From the NCBI RefSeq assembly GCF_014297465.1, contig NZ_JACORT010000004.1, positions 1-64,000 of the forward strand: a stretch of 64,000 nt of DNA, read 5' to 3'. The notes beneath the pieces are model-generated. The model searched no databases. It saw only the letters and a list, made by a program, of their open reading frames with translations, and was not told where the DNA came from. The translations under genes were made by a program, and so were the position numbers. Within the stretch, counting starts at the first letter, position 1. Each line of letters starts with the position of its first letter. The DNA comes from Ramlibacter cellulosilyticus (GTDB taxonomy: Bacteria; Pseudomonadota; Gammaproteobacteria; Burkholderiales; Burkholderiaceae_C). This document shows positions 8,811-15,766 of this stretch, in pieces.

Positions 8811-9511
8811 TGCCCTGGCAGCAGGAGTGGCTCGCGGGTGCGGCCGCAGCGCAGCGCGAGCTCTGGCGCGGGGTGGAAGCGCAGCACCGGGTGGCCACGA
8901 TGCGCCTGGTGGACAACCTCGCCGAGCAGGAGCTGCTGGAGCAACTGCTCGAAGCCAGCAAGCCGCCGCTGCCGCCCGGCGCCCGCACGCGCGACTACCT
9001 CCTCTTCACGCCGTTCCGGTATGCGTCGCCATGGCCCTCGCGCTTCCGGCGGCCGCACGAGCCCGGTGCCTGGTACGGCGCGGACGAACCTGCCACCGTG
9101 GCGGCGGAACTCGCGCACTGGCGCTGGACCTTCTTCATGGATTCCGACGGGCTGCGCGAGACGCAACTCGTCACCGAGCACACCTTCTTCCGGGCACGCT
9201 TCGCGGGCCGCGAGCTGGACCTCACGCAGGCGCCTTGGGCGCAGCACCGCGAGCAGTGGCGCCACCCGGACGACTACGCTGCGTGCCAGCAACTCGCCGC
9301 GGCCGCGCGCGCGCTGGAGCCGCCCGTGCAGGCGATCCGCTACGAGAGCGCGCGGCGCGAAGGCGGCCTCTGCCAGGTCGTCTTCGACGTGCAGGCGCTG
9401 GCGCTGCCGCGGCAGCACCTGCAGCAGACCTGGGTGTGCAAGACCACCGCCGCCCTCGTGCTCCTCTCGCACGACGACGGCCGCTACGAGTTCAGGATGC
9501 CGGCAGGCTGA
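8810..9511 (+). CDS. RES-domain toxin (NAD+-degrading family)
   Basis: A 233-residue RES-family protein. Characterised members (for example MbcT) degrade cellular NAD+ by phosphorolysis. Family traits visible here are the segment FTPFRYASPW, the motif GAWYGADEPATVAAEL and a conserved C-terminal VFDVQAL segment. It is longer than minimal RES toxins because of a helical N-terminal 70 residues. It is coupled to the Xre antitoxin by overlapping stop and start codons. Its 3' end overlaps the convergent ECF sigma gene by 20 bases. Toxicity is inferred from family and context. Confidence 0.83.
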   Translation: MPWQQEWLAGAAAAQRELWRGVEAQHRVATMRLVDNLAEQELLEQLLEASKPPLPPGARTRDYLLFTPFRYASPWPSRFRRPHEPGAWYGADEPATVAAELAHWRWTFFMDSDGLRETQLVTEHTFFRARFAGRELDLTQAPWAQHREQWRHPDDYAACQQLAAAARALEPPVQAIRYESARREGGLCQVVFDVQALALPRQHLQQTWVCKTTAALVLLSHDDGRYEFRMPAG

Positions 9512-10187
9512 GCCCTTGCAGCACCCGCGCGACGATCCGGTCGCAGCGTTCGCCGTCGAAGTCGAACACGTCGCCCTGCGCCATGTCCAGGTCCTGCGCG
9601 ATCGCTTCCCGCAGGAAGCTGCGGGCGCGGAACAGGCGCGTGCGCACCGTCGCCTCGGCGATGCCGAGCGCCTGCGCGGTCTCCTCGACGCTCAGCTCCT
9701 CCACCGCGCGCATCACGAAGACGACCCGGTAGGGCCCGGGCAGCTGGTCGATGCGGCGTTCGAGCAGCGCCCGCATCTCGGCGCGCCACAGCAGCCGGTC
9801 CGGCGGCTCCACGCGCGCTGCCGTCGCGTCCTCCTGCGGCAATTCGCCGTCCTCGGTGGTCCACGCATCCGAGGCGACGATGGGCACGATGTTGTCGCGC
9901 CGCGCCTGGCGGCGCAGGCGGGTCATGCACTCGTTCACGACGATGCGCGAGAGCCACGTGGCGAGCGACGCGTCGCCCCGGAATTCGGCGAGCGAGCGAA
10001 AGCCGGAGAGGTAGGCCTCCTGCACCGCGTCCTCCGCTTCGGCCGTGTCCCCGAGCATCGACCGCGCGACGCGGTACAGGCGCCGGTTGTGGCGCCGCAT
10101 CAGGAGCTCGAAGGCCGCGGCGTCGCGCTCGCGCAGCCGCGGCAGCAGGTCCTCGTCGGTGGCGACGTGCTTGGCGACCGCGCTCAT
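9492..10187 (-). CDS. ECF-family RNA polymerase sigma factor
   Basis: A 231-residue extracytoplasmic-function sigma factor. Region 2 is at about residues 22-95 (RHNRRLYRVARSML, AEDAVQEAYL, FRGDASLATWLSRIVVN). Region 4 is at about 135-190 (LPGPYRVVFVMRAVEELSVE, TAQALGIAEATVRTRLFRAR). The ATG at 10187 overlaps the upstream cupredoxin stop (ATGA), so it is the third gene of a coupled operon. No anti-sigma gene is adjacent. The linkage to two exported proteins suggests an envelope or redox stress regulon, which is inference. Confidence 0.9.
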   Translation of the reverse strand: MSAVAKHVATDEDLLPRLRERDAAAFELLMRRHNRRLYRVARSMLGDTAEAEDAVQEAYLSGFRSLAEFRGDASLATWLSRIVVNECMTRLRRQARRDNIVPIVASDAWTTEDGELPQEDATAARVEPPDRLLWRAEMRALLERRIDQLPGPYRVVFVMRAVEELSVEETAQALGIAEATVRTRLFRARSFLREAIAQDLDMAQGDVFDFDGERCDRIVARVLQGLSLPAS

Positions 10188-10492
10188 GGGACGCTCACCG
10201 TGCCGATCATGCCGGGATGGTAGACGCAGACGTAGCCGTGCCGGCCTTTCCCCTTCGCCTTCCAGGTCCAGCTCTTCCCCGGGGCGATCGATCCCGAATC
10301 GAAGACGCCTTTCGCCGTGGCGGTGTGCGGCACCACGTCCTTGTTGCGCCAGACGACCTGGTCGCCCGGCTTCACCTCGATGGATGCGGGATGGAACACC
10401 ATCCCCTCGATGGTCACGACATGGGTGCCCGCCGCCGCGAGCACCGGGACCAGCCACGCCGCGGCGGCGGCTCCCAGGACGGCCTTCTTCAC
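10184..10492 (-). CDS. Exported cupredoxin/plastocyanin-like protein
   Basis: This 102-residue protein has a signal peptide (about residues 1-20, ending AAAG) followed by a single cupredoxin fold. Type-1 copper ligands are visible: a His in VVPHTA, then Cys, His and Met in VCVYHPGM. It probably carries electrons or copper in the periplasm. The GTG start at 10492 overlaps the DUF4142 stop (GTGA) and its own stop overlaps the sigma gene start, so it is the middle gene of a translationally coupled operon. Confidence 0.82.
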   Translation of the reverse strand: MKKAVLGAAAAAWLVPVLAAAGTHVVTIEGMVFHPASIEVKPGDQVVWRNKDVVPHTATAKGVFDSGSIAPGKSWTWKAKGKGRHGYVCVYHPGMIGTVSVP

Positions 10493-11007
10493 TTCAGTTG
10501 CGCCTGCAGGGACTTCGCGTGCTCGAGGTGGTGCACCAGCGCCGGGCGCACCTTCGCGATCAGGGCCTTCAGCTCCTCGTTGCGGGCCGATGGCAGGAGC
10601 GTCTTGTCCACGGCGTCGATCACGGCCTGGTGGTAGGCGACCTCGTGGTCCACGTAGGCCTTGTCGAACGCCTTGCCCTTCAGCTTGCCGAGCGTGGCCA
10701 GGTTCTCGTCGCCGCCCTTCTTCAGGCTGGCGCTCGTGTCGTTCGCTTCCGGCTTCACCTTCAGCTTCTGCACGAGCTCGGTCGCGGACTTGTTGACGGC
10801 CGTGTGGTCGTCGACCATCTGCTGGCCGAAGCTGCGCACGTCCTTGGAAGAGCCCTTCTTCCGGGCGAGCTTGCCGGCATCGATGTCGACCTGGTTGGCC
10901 GTGACCACGATATGGGCGATCTGCGGGTCGGTGGGGCCTTGCTGGGCGGCGAGCGGCAGGACGAGGGAGCCGGCGAGAAGTCCGGCAAGAAGGGTGCGGG
11001 TGCGCAT
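10489..11007 (-). CDS. DUF4142 domain-containing exported protein
   Basis: A 172-residue protein with an N-terminal signal peptide (MRTRTLLAGLLAGSLVLPLAAQ) and an all-helical, Lys/Ala-rich DUF4142 domain, a ferritin-like predicted fold of unknown function. A GGAGA ribosome binding site lies about 10 bases upstream of the ATG. First gene of the operon with the cupredoxin and ECF sigma genes. The 228-base gap upstream holds only the bidirectional terminator near 11190-11218; I did not recognise a clear promoter there. Confidence 0.8.
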   Translation of the reverse strand: MRTRTLLAGLLAGSLVLPLAAQQGPTDPQIAHIVVTANQVDIDAGKLARKKGSSKDVRSFGQQMVDDHTAVNKSATELVQKLKVKPEANDTSASLKKGGDENLATLGKLKGKAFDKAYVDHEVAYHQAVIDAVDKTLLPSARNEELKALIAKVRPALVHHLEHAKSLQAQLK

Positions 11008-11189
11008 GGCGATGGATCTCCAGTGGTTGTGCGGACCTAGACGCCACGAGTCCGCCGCGCGTTCCCGGCGCCTACCCCATCCGTGGCAGTCCCGCTTGAT
11101 GCATGGCCGCGTCCTACCGGCGCCGCTCCCCGGCGGCCGCAGACGGACCGCAGCCGCAACGGCAGCGAGCGCCGGTGAGCGTCCCCAGC

Positions 11190-11218
11190 AAAAAAGCCGC
11201 CCCGAGGGGCGGCTTTTT
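11190..11218. terminator. Bidirectional intrinsic terminator
   Basis: The stem GCCGCCCC (11196-11203) pairs with GGGGCGGC (11206-11213). The stem is flanked by an A run on the left and TTTTT on the right, so it can terminate from either side. It lies just downstream of the dctP stop on the minus strand. Confidence 0.85.
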
Positions 11219-11235
11219 CGCGTGCTGCGGACGGC

Positions 11236-12249
11236 TTACTTGCGCAGCTTCGCCAGCGCGTCCTGGGTCTCCTTCCAGAGATCCTGGCCCACGTCGGCGG
11301 CGATGGTCGCGTTCACCTTGGACAGCTTCTCGCGCATGCGGTTGGCTTCCGCGGCCGGCAGTTCGTTGACCTGCATGCCCTTGGCCTTCAGGTCCGCCAG
11401 CGCCTTGGCGCCTTCCTCGCGGGTGTCCTTGCGCTCGAAGTCGCGCGCGGCCTTGGCGGCGTCGCTCAGGATCTTCTGTTCGTCCTTGGACAGGCCGTCC
11501 CACCACTTCTTGGACACCGTCACGATCCACGGGCTGTACACGTGGTTGGACACGGTCAGGTACTTCTGCACCTCGTAGAACTTGGAGGACAGGATGGTGT
11601 TGTACGGGTTCTCCTGGCCGTCGACCGTCTTGGTCTCGAGCGCGCTGAACAGCTCCGAGAACGGCAGCGGCACGGCGTTGGCGCCCAGGGTCTTGAAGGA
11701 CTCGAGGTACACGTTGTTCTGCATCACGCGCAGCTTGACGCCGTCCAGGTCTTCCAGCTTCTGCACCGGGCGCTTGCTGTTGGTCAGGTTGCGGAAGCCG
11801 TTCTCCCAGTAGGCCAGGCCGACCAGGCCCTTGGGCTGCAGCTTGTCCATCACCTTCTGGCCGATCGGGCCATCCAGCACCGCGTCGGCTTCCTTGGCGT
11901 TGTTGAACAGGAAGGGCGTGTCCCAGAGGGCCATTTCCTTGGTGATGCCCACCAGGGTGGCCGTGGAGCCCACCATCATTTCCTGGGCGCCGCCGATCAG
12001 GGCCTGCTGCATCTGCGTGTCCGGGCCGAGGGCCGCCGCGCCGATCGCGCGGACCTTCATCTTGCCCTGGGAGTTCTTCTCCACCTGCTCGGCGAAGTAC
12101 TTGACCGCGCGGCCCTGGTTGCTGTTCTCCACCAGGCCGTAGCCGAAGCGGATCAGGCGCGGCTTGATGTCGGCCGCGAAGCCCGCCAGGGGCGCGAGCA
12201 GCGCGCCGGTGGCGGCGGCGGCGAGGATGGTGCGACGCACGAACTTCAC
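11236..12249 (-). CDS. dctP: TRAP transporter solute-binding protein (DctP family)
   Basis: Periplasmic substrate-binding subunit of a tripartite ATP-independent transporter. The GTG at 12249 gives 337 residues starting with a clean signal peptide (KFVRRTILAAAATGALL, cleavage near GFAAD). An upstream ATG at 12291 would place 14 extra residues before it. The family signature is visible around LRVMQNNVYLESFKTLGANAVPLPFSELFSAL, including the Arg that binds substrate carboxylate and the ALETKTVDGQENP segment. It is the last gene of gntK-dctQ-dctM-dctP and is followed by a terminator. The context with gluconate kinase suggests gluconate or a related sugar acid as ligand. Confidence 0.88.
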   Translation of the reverse strand: MKFVRRTILAAAATGALLAPLAGFAADIKPRLIRFGYGLVENSNQGRAVKYFAEQVEKNSQGKMKVRAIGAAALGPDTQMQQALIGGAQEMMVGSTATLVGITKEMALWDTPFLFNNAKEADAVLDGPIGQKVMDKLQPKGLVGLAYWENGFRNLTNSKRPVQKLEDLDGVKLRVMQNNVYLESFKTLGANAVPLPFSELFSALETKTVDGQENPYNTILSSKFYEVQKYLTVSNHVYSPWIVTVSKKWWDGLSKDEQKILSDAAKAARDFERKDTREEGAKALADLKAKGMQVNELPAAEANRMREKLSKVNATIAADVGQDLWKETQDALAKLRK

Positions 12250-12292
12250 TTGTTGTCTCTCTTTCGCAAGGACGAAAACCGTGGGGAACACC

Positions 12293-13585
12293 TCAGCGCA
12301 TCCACGCGACCGGCACGGTGACCAGCTGCGGGAAGACGACGAACAGCGCGAGGATCAGGACATAGGTGACCAGGAAGGGGTTCACCCCCTTGATCACCTG
12401 GTGCAGCGGCAGCCGGCCGACGCCCGCCACCACGTTGAGCACGGTGCCCACGGGTGGCGTGATCAGGCCGATCGCCCCATTGAGCACGAACATGAGGCCG
12501 AAGTAGACGGGGTCGATGCCCGCCTTCACGGCGATGGGCAGCATCACCGGGCCGAAGATCAGGATGGTCGGCGTGAGGTCCAGCGCGGTGCCGATCAGCA
12601 CGAGCACGACCATCATCACGGTCATCAGCAGGCGCGGGCTCTCGACGAGGCCGCCCAGCCAGCCGGTGAGCACGTTGGGCAGGTCCGCCAGCGTGATCAT
12701 GTAGCTCGCGACCTGCGCGCCGGCGCACAGGAACATCACGACGGCGGTCGTCTTGGCCGCGCGCACCAGCACCGGGCCGATCTCGACGATGCGCATTTCG
12801 CGGTGCACGAACAGCGCAACCACCAGCGCGTAGAACGCGGCCACCACGGCGGCCTCGGTCGGCGTGAACACGCCGGTCTTCATGCCGCCGATGATGATGA
12901 TGGGCATCAGCATGGCCCAGGCTGCACGCAGCGTTGCGCGCAGGCGCTCGCGCATCGGCAGCGGCTCCCCTTGCGGGAGGTCGATCTTGCGCAGAACGAG
13001 CTTCCACGCCACCAGCAGGCCGGCGCCCATGATGATCCCCGGCACGATGCCGGAGAGGAACAGCGCGGAGATGGAGGTGTTGGTCGTGACGCCGTAGATC
13101 ACGAAGGGCATCGACGGCGGGATGATGGGCGCGATGATGCCGCCGGACGCGAGCAGGCCCGCGGAGGTCGCGAGCGGATAGCCCTGCTTCTTCATCATCG
13201 GCAGCAGGATGGTCGCGAGCGCCGCCGTGTCGGCGAGCGCCGAGCCGCTCATGCTGGCCATCAGCACCGCGGCGGCGATCGCCACGTAGCCCAGGCCGCC
13301 GCGGATGTGGCCGACCCAGGCCTGCGCCATGTCGATGATGCGCCTGCTGATGCCGCCGGAGTTCATCAGCTCGCCGGCGAGGATGAAGAAGGGCACGGCC
13401 AGCAGCGGGAAGCTGTCGACGCCGGCGACGAGGTTCTGCGCGAGCAGCTGCGTGTCCCAGAACCCCAGGACGTACGCCATGCCGGCGCCCGTGAGCACGA
13501 GCGCGAGCGCCATGTTCATGCCGATGCCCATTAGCACCAGCATGCCGGCGGTGAAGACGACGAAGGCGAGCGCTTCGGGGGACAT
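12293..13585 (-). CDS. dctM: TRAP transporter large permease (DctM family)
   Basis: A 430-residue inner-membrane protein with about 11-12 hydrophobic segments. Typical DctM sequences are visible: PLLAVPFFILAGELMNSGGI, SMSGSALADTAAL, IIPPSMPFVIYGV and a C-terminal GLITPPVGTVLNV. It forms the ion-coupled translocation channel with DctQ. The dctQ stop lies 3 bases upstream and dctP follows, so it sits inside the gntK-dctQMP operon. Confidence 0.92.
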   Translation of the reverse strand: MSPEALAFVVFTAGMLVLMGIGMNMALALVLTGAGMAYVLGFWDTQLLAQNLVAGVDSFPLLAVPFFILAGELMNSGGISRRIIDMAQAWVGHIRGGLGYVAIAAAVLMASMSGSALADTAALATILLPMMKKQGYPLATSAGLLASGGIIAPIIPPSMPFVIYGVTTNTSISALFLSGIVPGIIMGAGLLVAWKLVLRKIDLPQGEPLPMRERLRATLRAAWAMLMPIIIIGGMKTGVFTPTEAAVVAAFYALVVALFVHREMRIVEIGPVLVRAAKTTAVVMFLCAGAQVASYMITLADLPNVLTGWLGGLVESPRLLMTVMMVVLVLIGTALDLTPTILIFGPVMLPIAVKAGIDPVYFGLMFVLNGAIGLITPPVGTVLNVVAGVGRLPLHQVIKGVNPFLVTYVLILALFVVFPQLVTVPVAWMR

Positions 13586-13588
13586 CGC

Positions 13589-14089
13589 TTACTCCACTTC
13601 CGCCGCGTGGCCCAGGTCCAGCGGATCGCGCCGCACCAGTTCGACGAGTGCCATCACCGCGATGGCGACGGCGCACAGCAATGCCGGCAGCGGCAGCAGC
13701 GACGCCGGATAACCCAGCACCACCGACTTGCTGTCCATGCCGACGATCACCTGCTGCCACGCGCCCCAGGCCACCAGCACGCAGCCGAGGATCACGAGCA
13801 GCCGGATCAGCGCGGTCATGGCGGCCATCGCGTGCGGGCGGTTGCGCAGCATGCCGACGAGCGAGGTGAACGCCATGTGCTCGCCCGCCGGGTAGGCCGC
13901 GGTGGCACCCAGGAACACCATCCAGACGAACAGCAGGCGCGAGAGCTCCTCGCTCGCGGCGATGCCGCTGCCGAAGCCGTAGCGCAGCACCACGTTCACG
14001 AACACGGCGACGGCCATCACGCCGAGGCAGGCCGCCATCAGGAAGTGCGTGAGGCGCTGGAAGCGCCCGTGCGCGAGCGGGAGGTTCAT
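13589..14089 (-). CDS. dctQ: TRAP transporter small permease (DctQ family)
   Basis: A 166-residue inner-membrane protein with four predicted helices. The family pattern RYGFGSGIAASEELSRLLFVWMVFLGA (about 35-62) matches DctQ (RY...W.EELSR..F.W..F.GA). It pairs with DctM. The ATG at 14089 overlaps the gntK stop (ATGA), indicating translational coupling with the kinase. Confidence 0.9.
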   Translation of the reverse strand: MNLPLAHGRFQRLTHFLMAACLGVMAVAVFVNVVLRYGFGSGIAASEELSRLLFVWMVFLGATAAYPAGEHMAFTSLVGMLRNRPHAMAAMTALIRLLVILGCVLVAWGAWQQVIVGMDSKSVVLGYPASLLPLPALLCAVAIAVMALVELVRRDPLDLGHAAEVE

Positions 14090-14589
14090 GCGGGGTCCTT
14101 GTCCTGCAGCCAGGCGGCGACGTCCTGCCGCAACTGCTCGATCGGCGCGAGCGCGTCGGCGCGCAGCACGCCGGGTTCGCCGACGGGCGACTCCAGCGTC
14201 GCGAACTGGCTGTCGACGAGGCTTGCGGAGAAGAAGTGCGAGCCGCGGCTGCCCACGCGTTGCAGCGCGCTCTCGCGGTCGATCTCCAGGAACACGAAGC
14301 GCAGGCCGGTTGCCGCCGCCCGCAACTGGTCGCGGTAGGCCTTCTTCAGCGCCGAGCAGGTCAGCACCACGCCATCGGGGTGCGCCGCGAGCTGGCCACC
14401 GAGCGTGACCAGCCACTGGGCCCGGTCCGTGTCGGTGAGCGGGATGCCGGCGGCCATCTTGGCCCGGCTCGCCGCGCTGTGGAAATCGTCGCCTTCCACC
14501 AGCGGCAGCTGCTGCGCTGCGGCGACGGCGGCGCCGACGGTCGACTTGCCGCAGCCCGCCACGCCCATGATCACGATCCGCTTGCCCAC
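14086..14589 (-). CDS. gntK: Gluconokinase
   Basis: Phosphorylates D-gluconate to 6-phosphogluconate with ATP, feeding the Entner-Doudoroff and pentose phosphate pathways. The P-loop GVAGCGKS is near residues 9-16. GDDFH, the CSALKKAYRD segment and HFF(S)xxLVxSQFxTLE are diagnostic of GntK. The GTG at 14589 gives 167 residues with the P-loop at the usual place; an ATG at 14646 is possible but would start inside the probable -35 region. It is the first gene of the TRAP operon and begins 2 bases after an operator-like palindrome, so repression by the divergent LacI-family protein is likely. Confidence 0.9.
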   Translation of the reverse strand: MGKRIVIMGVAGCGKSTVGAAVAAAQQLPLVEGDDFHSAASRAKMAAGIPLTDTDRAQWLVTLGGQLAAHPDGVVLTCSALKKAYRDQLRAAATGLRFVFLEIDRESALQRVGSRGSHFFSASLVDSQFATLESPVGEPGVLRADALAPIEQLRQDVAAWLQDKDPA

Positions 14590-14590
14590 T

Positions 14591-14604
14591 GGATAGCGCT
14601 GTCC
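14591..14604. promoter_or_regulatory. Operator O2 for the LacI-family regulator
   Basis: GGATAGCGCTGTCC differs by one base from the perfect palindrome 64 bases away. It lies directly upstream of the gntK start, where bound repressor would block transcription of the gntK-dctQMP operon. Confidence 0.7.
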
Positions 14605-14639
14605 GAATAATCCGAAGAAAAAGGTGCTTCGAGGCACCC

Positions 14640-14669
14640 TTGTCAAACCCTGTTGGATAGCGCTATCCT
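14640..14669 (+). promoter_or_regulatory. Promoter of the LacI-family regulator with overlapping operator O1
   Basis: TTGTCA (14640-14645), an 18-base spacer and TATCCT (14664-14669) form a plausible sigma-70 promoter. The perfect palindrome GGATAGCGCTATCC (14655-14668) covers the spacer and -10, so the regulator should repress itself. On the opposite strand TTGACA (14641-14646) is a consensus -35 for gntK, with no convincing -10. O1 and O2 are 64 bases centre to centre. Confidence 0.65.
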
Positions 14670-14711
14670 AATCCGCATCCGTACGGTTGCTGTACGGGTT
14701 TTCCCTTATCC

Positions 14712-15734
14712 ATGCAGAAAGCACCCCGCTCCCGCGCCACCGGCCGCGTCACGCTGGCCGACGTCGCCCAGGCCGCCCAGGTCAGCCCGATCACGGCCTC
14801 CCGCGCCTTGCGCGGCGAGCGGGCCGTGGATCCGGAGCTCGTCGCGCGCGTGCAGGCGGCGGTGGAGCGGCTCGGCTATGTCCCGGATCCGGCGGCGCGC
14901 GCCCTCGCCTCGCGCCACGGCACGCAGGTCGCGCTGCTCGTGCCCGCGCTGTCGAACGCGCTCTTCGTCGACCTGCTCGAGGCCGCCCAGGGAACGCTCG
15001 CGCGGGCCGGTTACCAGACGCTGATCGGTGTCACGCATTACGACGCCGAGGAGGAGGAGCAGCTGCTGCGCAGCCAGCTGCTGCACCGCCCCGCCGGCAT
15101 CCTCGTCAGCGGCTTCGACCGCAGCGAACGCACGCGGCAGCTGATCGCCGGCAGCGGCGTGCCTTGCGTGCACCTCATGGAGACCTCCTCCGCCGAAGGC
15201 GTGTACAGCGTGGGCCTGTCGCAGCGGGATGCGGGCCACGCCATGACGCAGCACCTGCTCGCCCGCGGGCGCAGGCGCATCGCCTTCGCGGCGGCGCAGC
15301 TCGACCCGCGCACGATGCAGCGCCTCGAAGGCTGGCGCGACGCGATGCGCGACGCGGGCCTGCACGGCCCAACGCTCGAGTGGCTGAACCCCGCGCCCTC
15401 TTCCCTCGCCCTGGGCGGCGTGCTGTTCGAGCAGATCGTCGGCCAGGTCCCGCCGGTGGACGCCATCTTCTTCTGCAACGACGACCTGGCGCAGGGAGCG
15501 CTGCTCTGTGCGTTGCGCATGGGGGTCCCGGTGCCGCAGCGCGTGGCGATCGCCGGCTTCAACGACCTCACGGGCAGCGACCAGATGGTGCCGCCGCTCA
15601 CCACCGTGCGCACGCCGCGCGCCGAGATCGGAGCCGAGGCCGCTGCCATGCTGCTGCAGTTGATCCGCGGGGAGACGGTGACGAAGCGCTGCATCGACCT
15701 CGGCTTCGAGATCGTCGTGCGCGCGAGCACCTGA
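14712..15734 (+). CDS. LacI-family transcriptional regulator (gluconate-type)
   Basis: A 340-residue repressor. The N-terminal helix-turn-helix is VTLADVAQAAQVSPITASRALRG (about 13-35) with the hinge helix YVPDPAARALAS. A periplasmic-binding-like sensor domain fills the rest (ILVSGFDRSERT, FFCNDDLAQGAL, RVAIAGFNDL). It is divergent from gntK-dctQMP, with two palindromic operators between them. It probably derepresses the operon when gluconate or 6-phosphogluconate binds. The effector is an inference from GntR-type relatives. Confidence 0.88.
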   Translation: MQKAPRSRATGRVTLADVAQAAQVSPITASRALRGERAVDPELVARVQAAVERLGYVPDPAARALASRHGTQVALLVPALSNALFVDLLEAAQGTLARAGYQTLIGVTHYDAEEEEQLLRSQLLHRPAGILVSGFDRSERTRQLIAGSGVPCVHLMETSSAEGVYSVGLSQRDAGHAMTQHLLARGRRRIAFAAAQLDPRTMQRLEGWRDAMRDAGLHGPTLEWLNPAPSSLALGGVLFEQIVGQVPPVDAIFFCNDDLAQGALLCALRMGVPVPQRVAIAGFNDLTGSDQMVPPLTTVRTPRAEIGAEAAAMLLQLIRGETVTKRCIDLGFEIVVRAST

Positions 15735-15766
15735 CCCAAGAAGAAGGCCGCTCCGCGACGGCCGCG

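Noticed and set aside
8406..9511. Phage repressor and phage protein
   Set aside because: The DUF2384-type C-terminus and adjacent RES domain identify a toxin-antitoxin pair; no phage genes nearby.
11190..11218. Operator palindrome
   Set aside because: The GC stem flanked by A and T runs just past the dctP stop is a standard bidirectional terminator.
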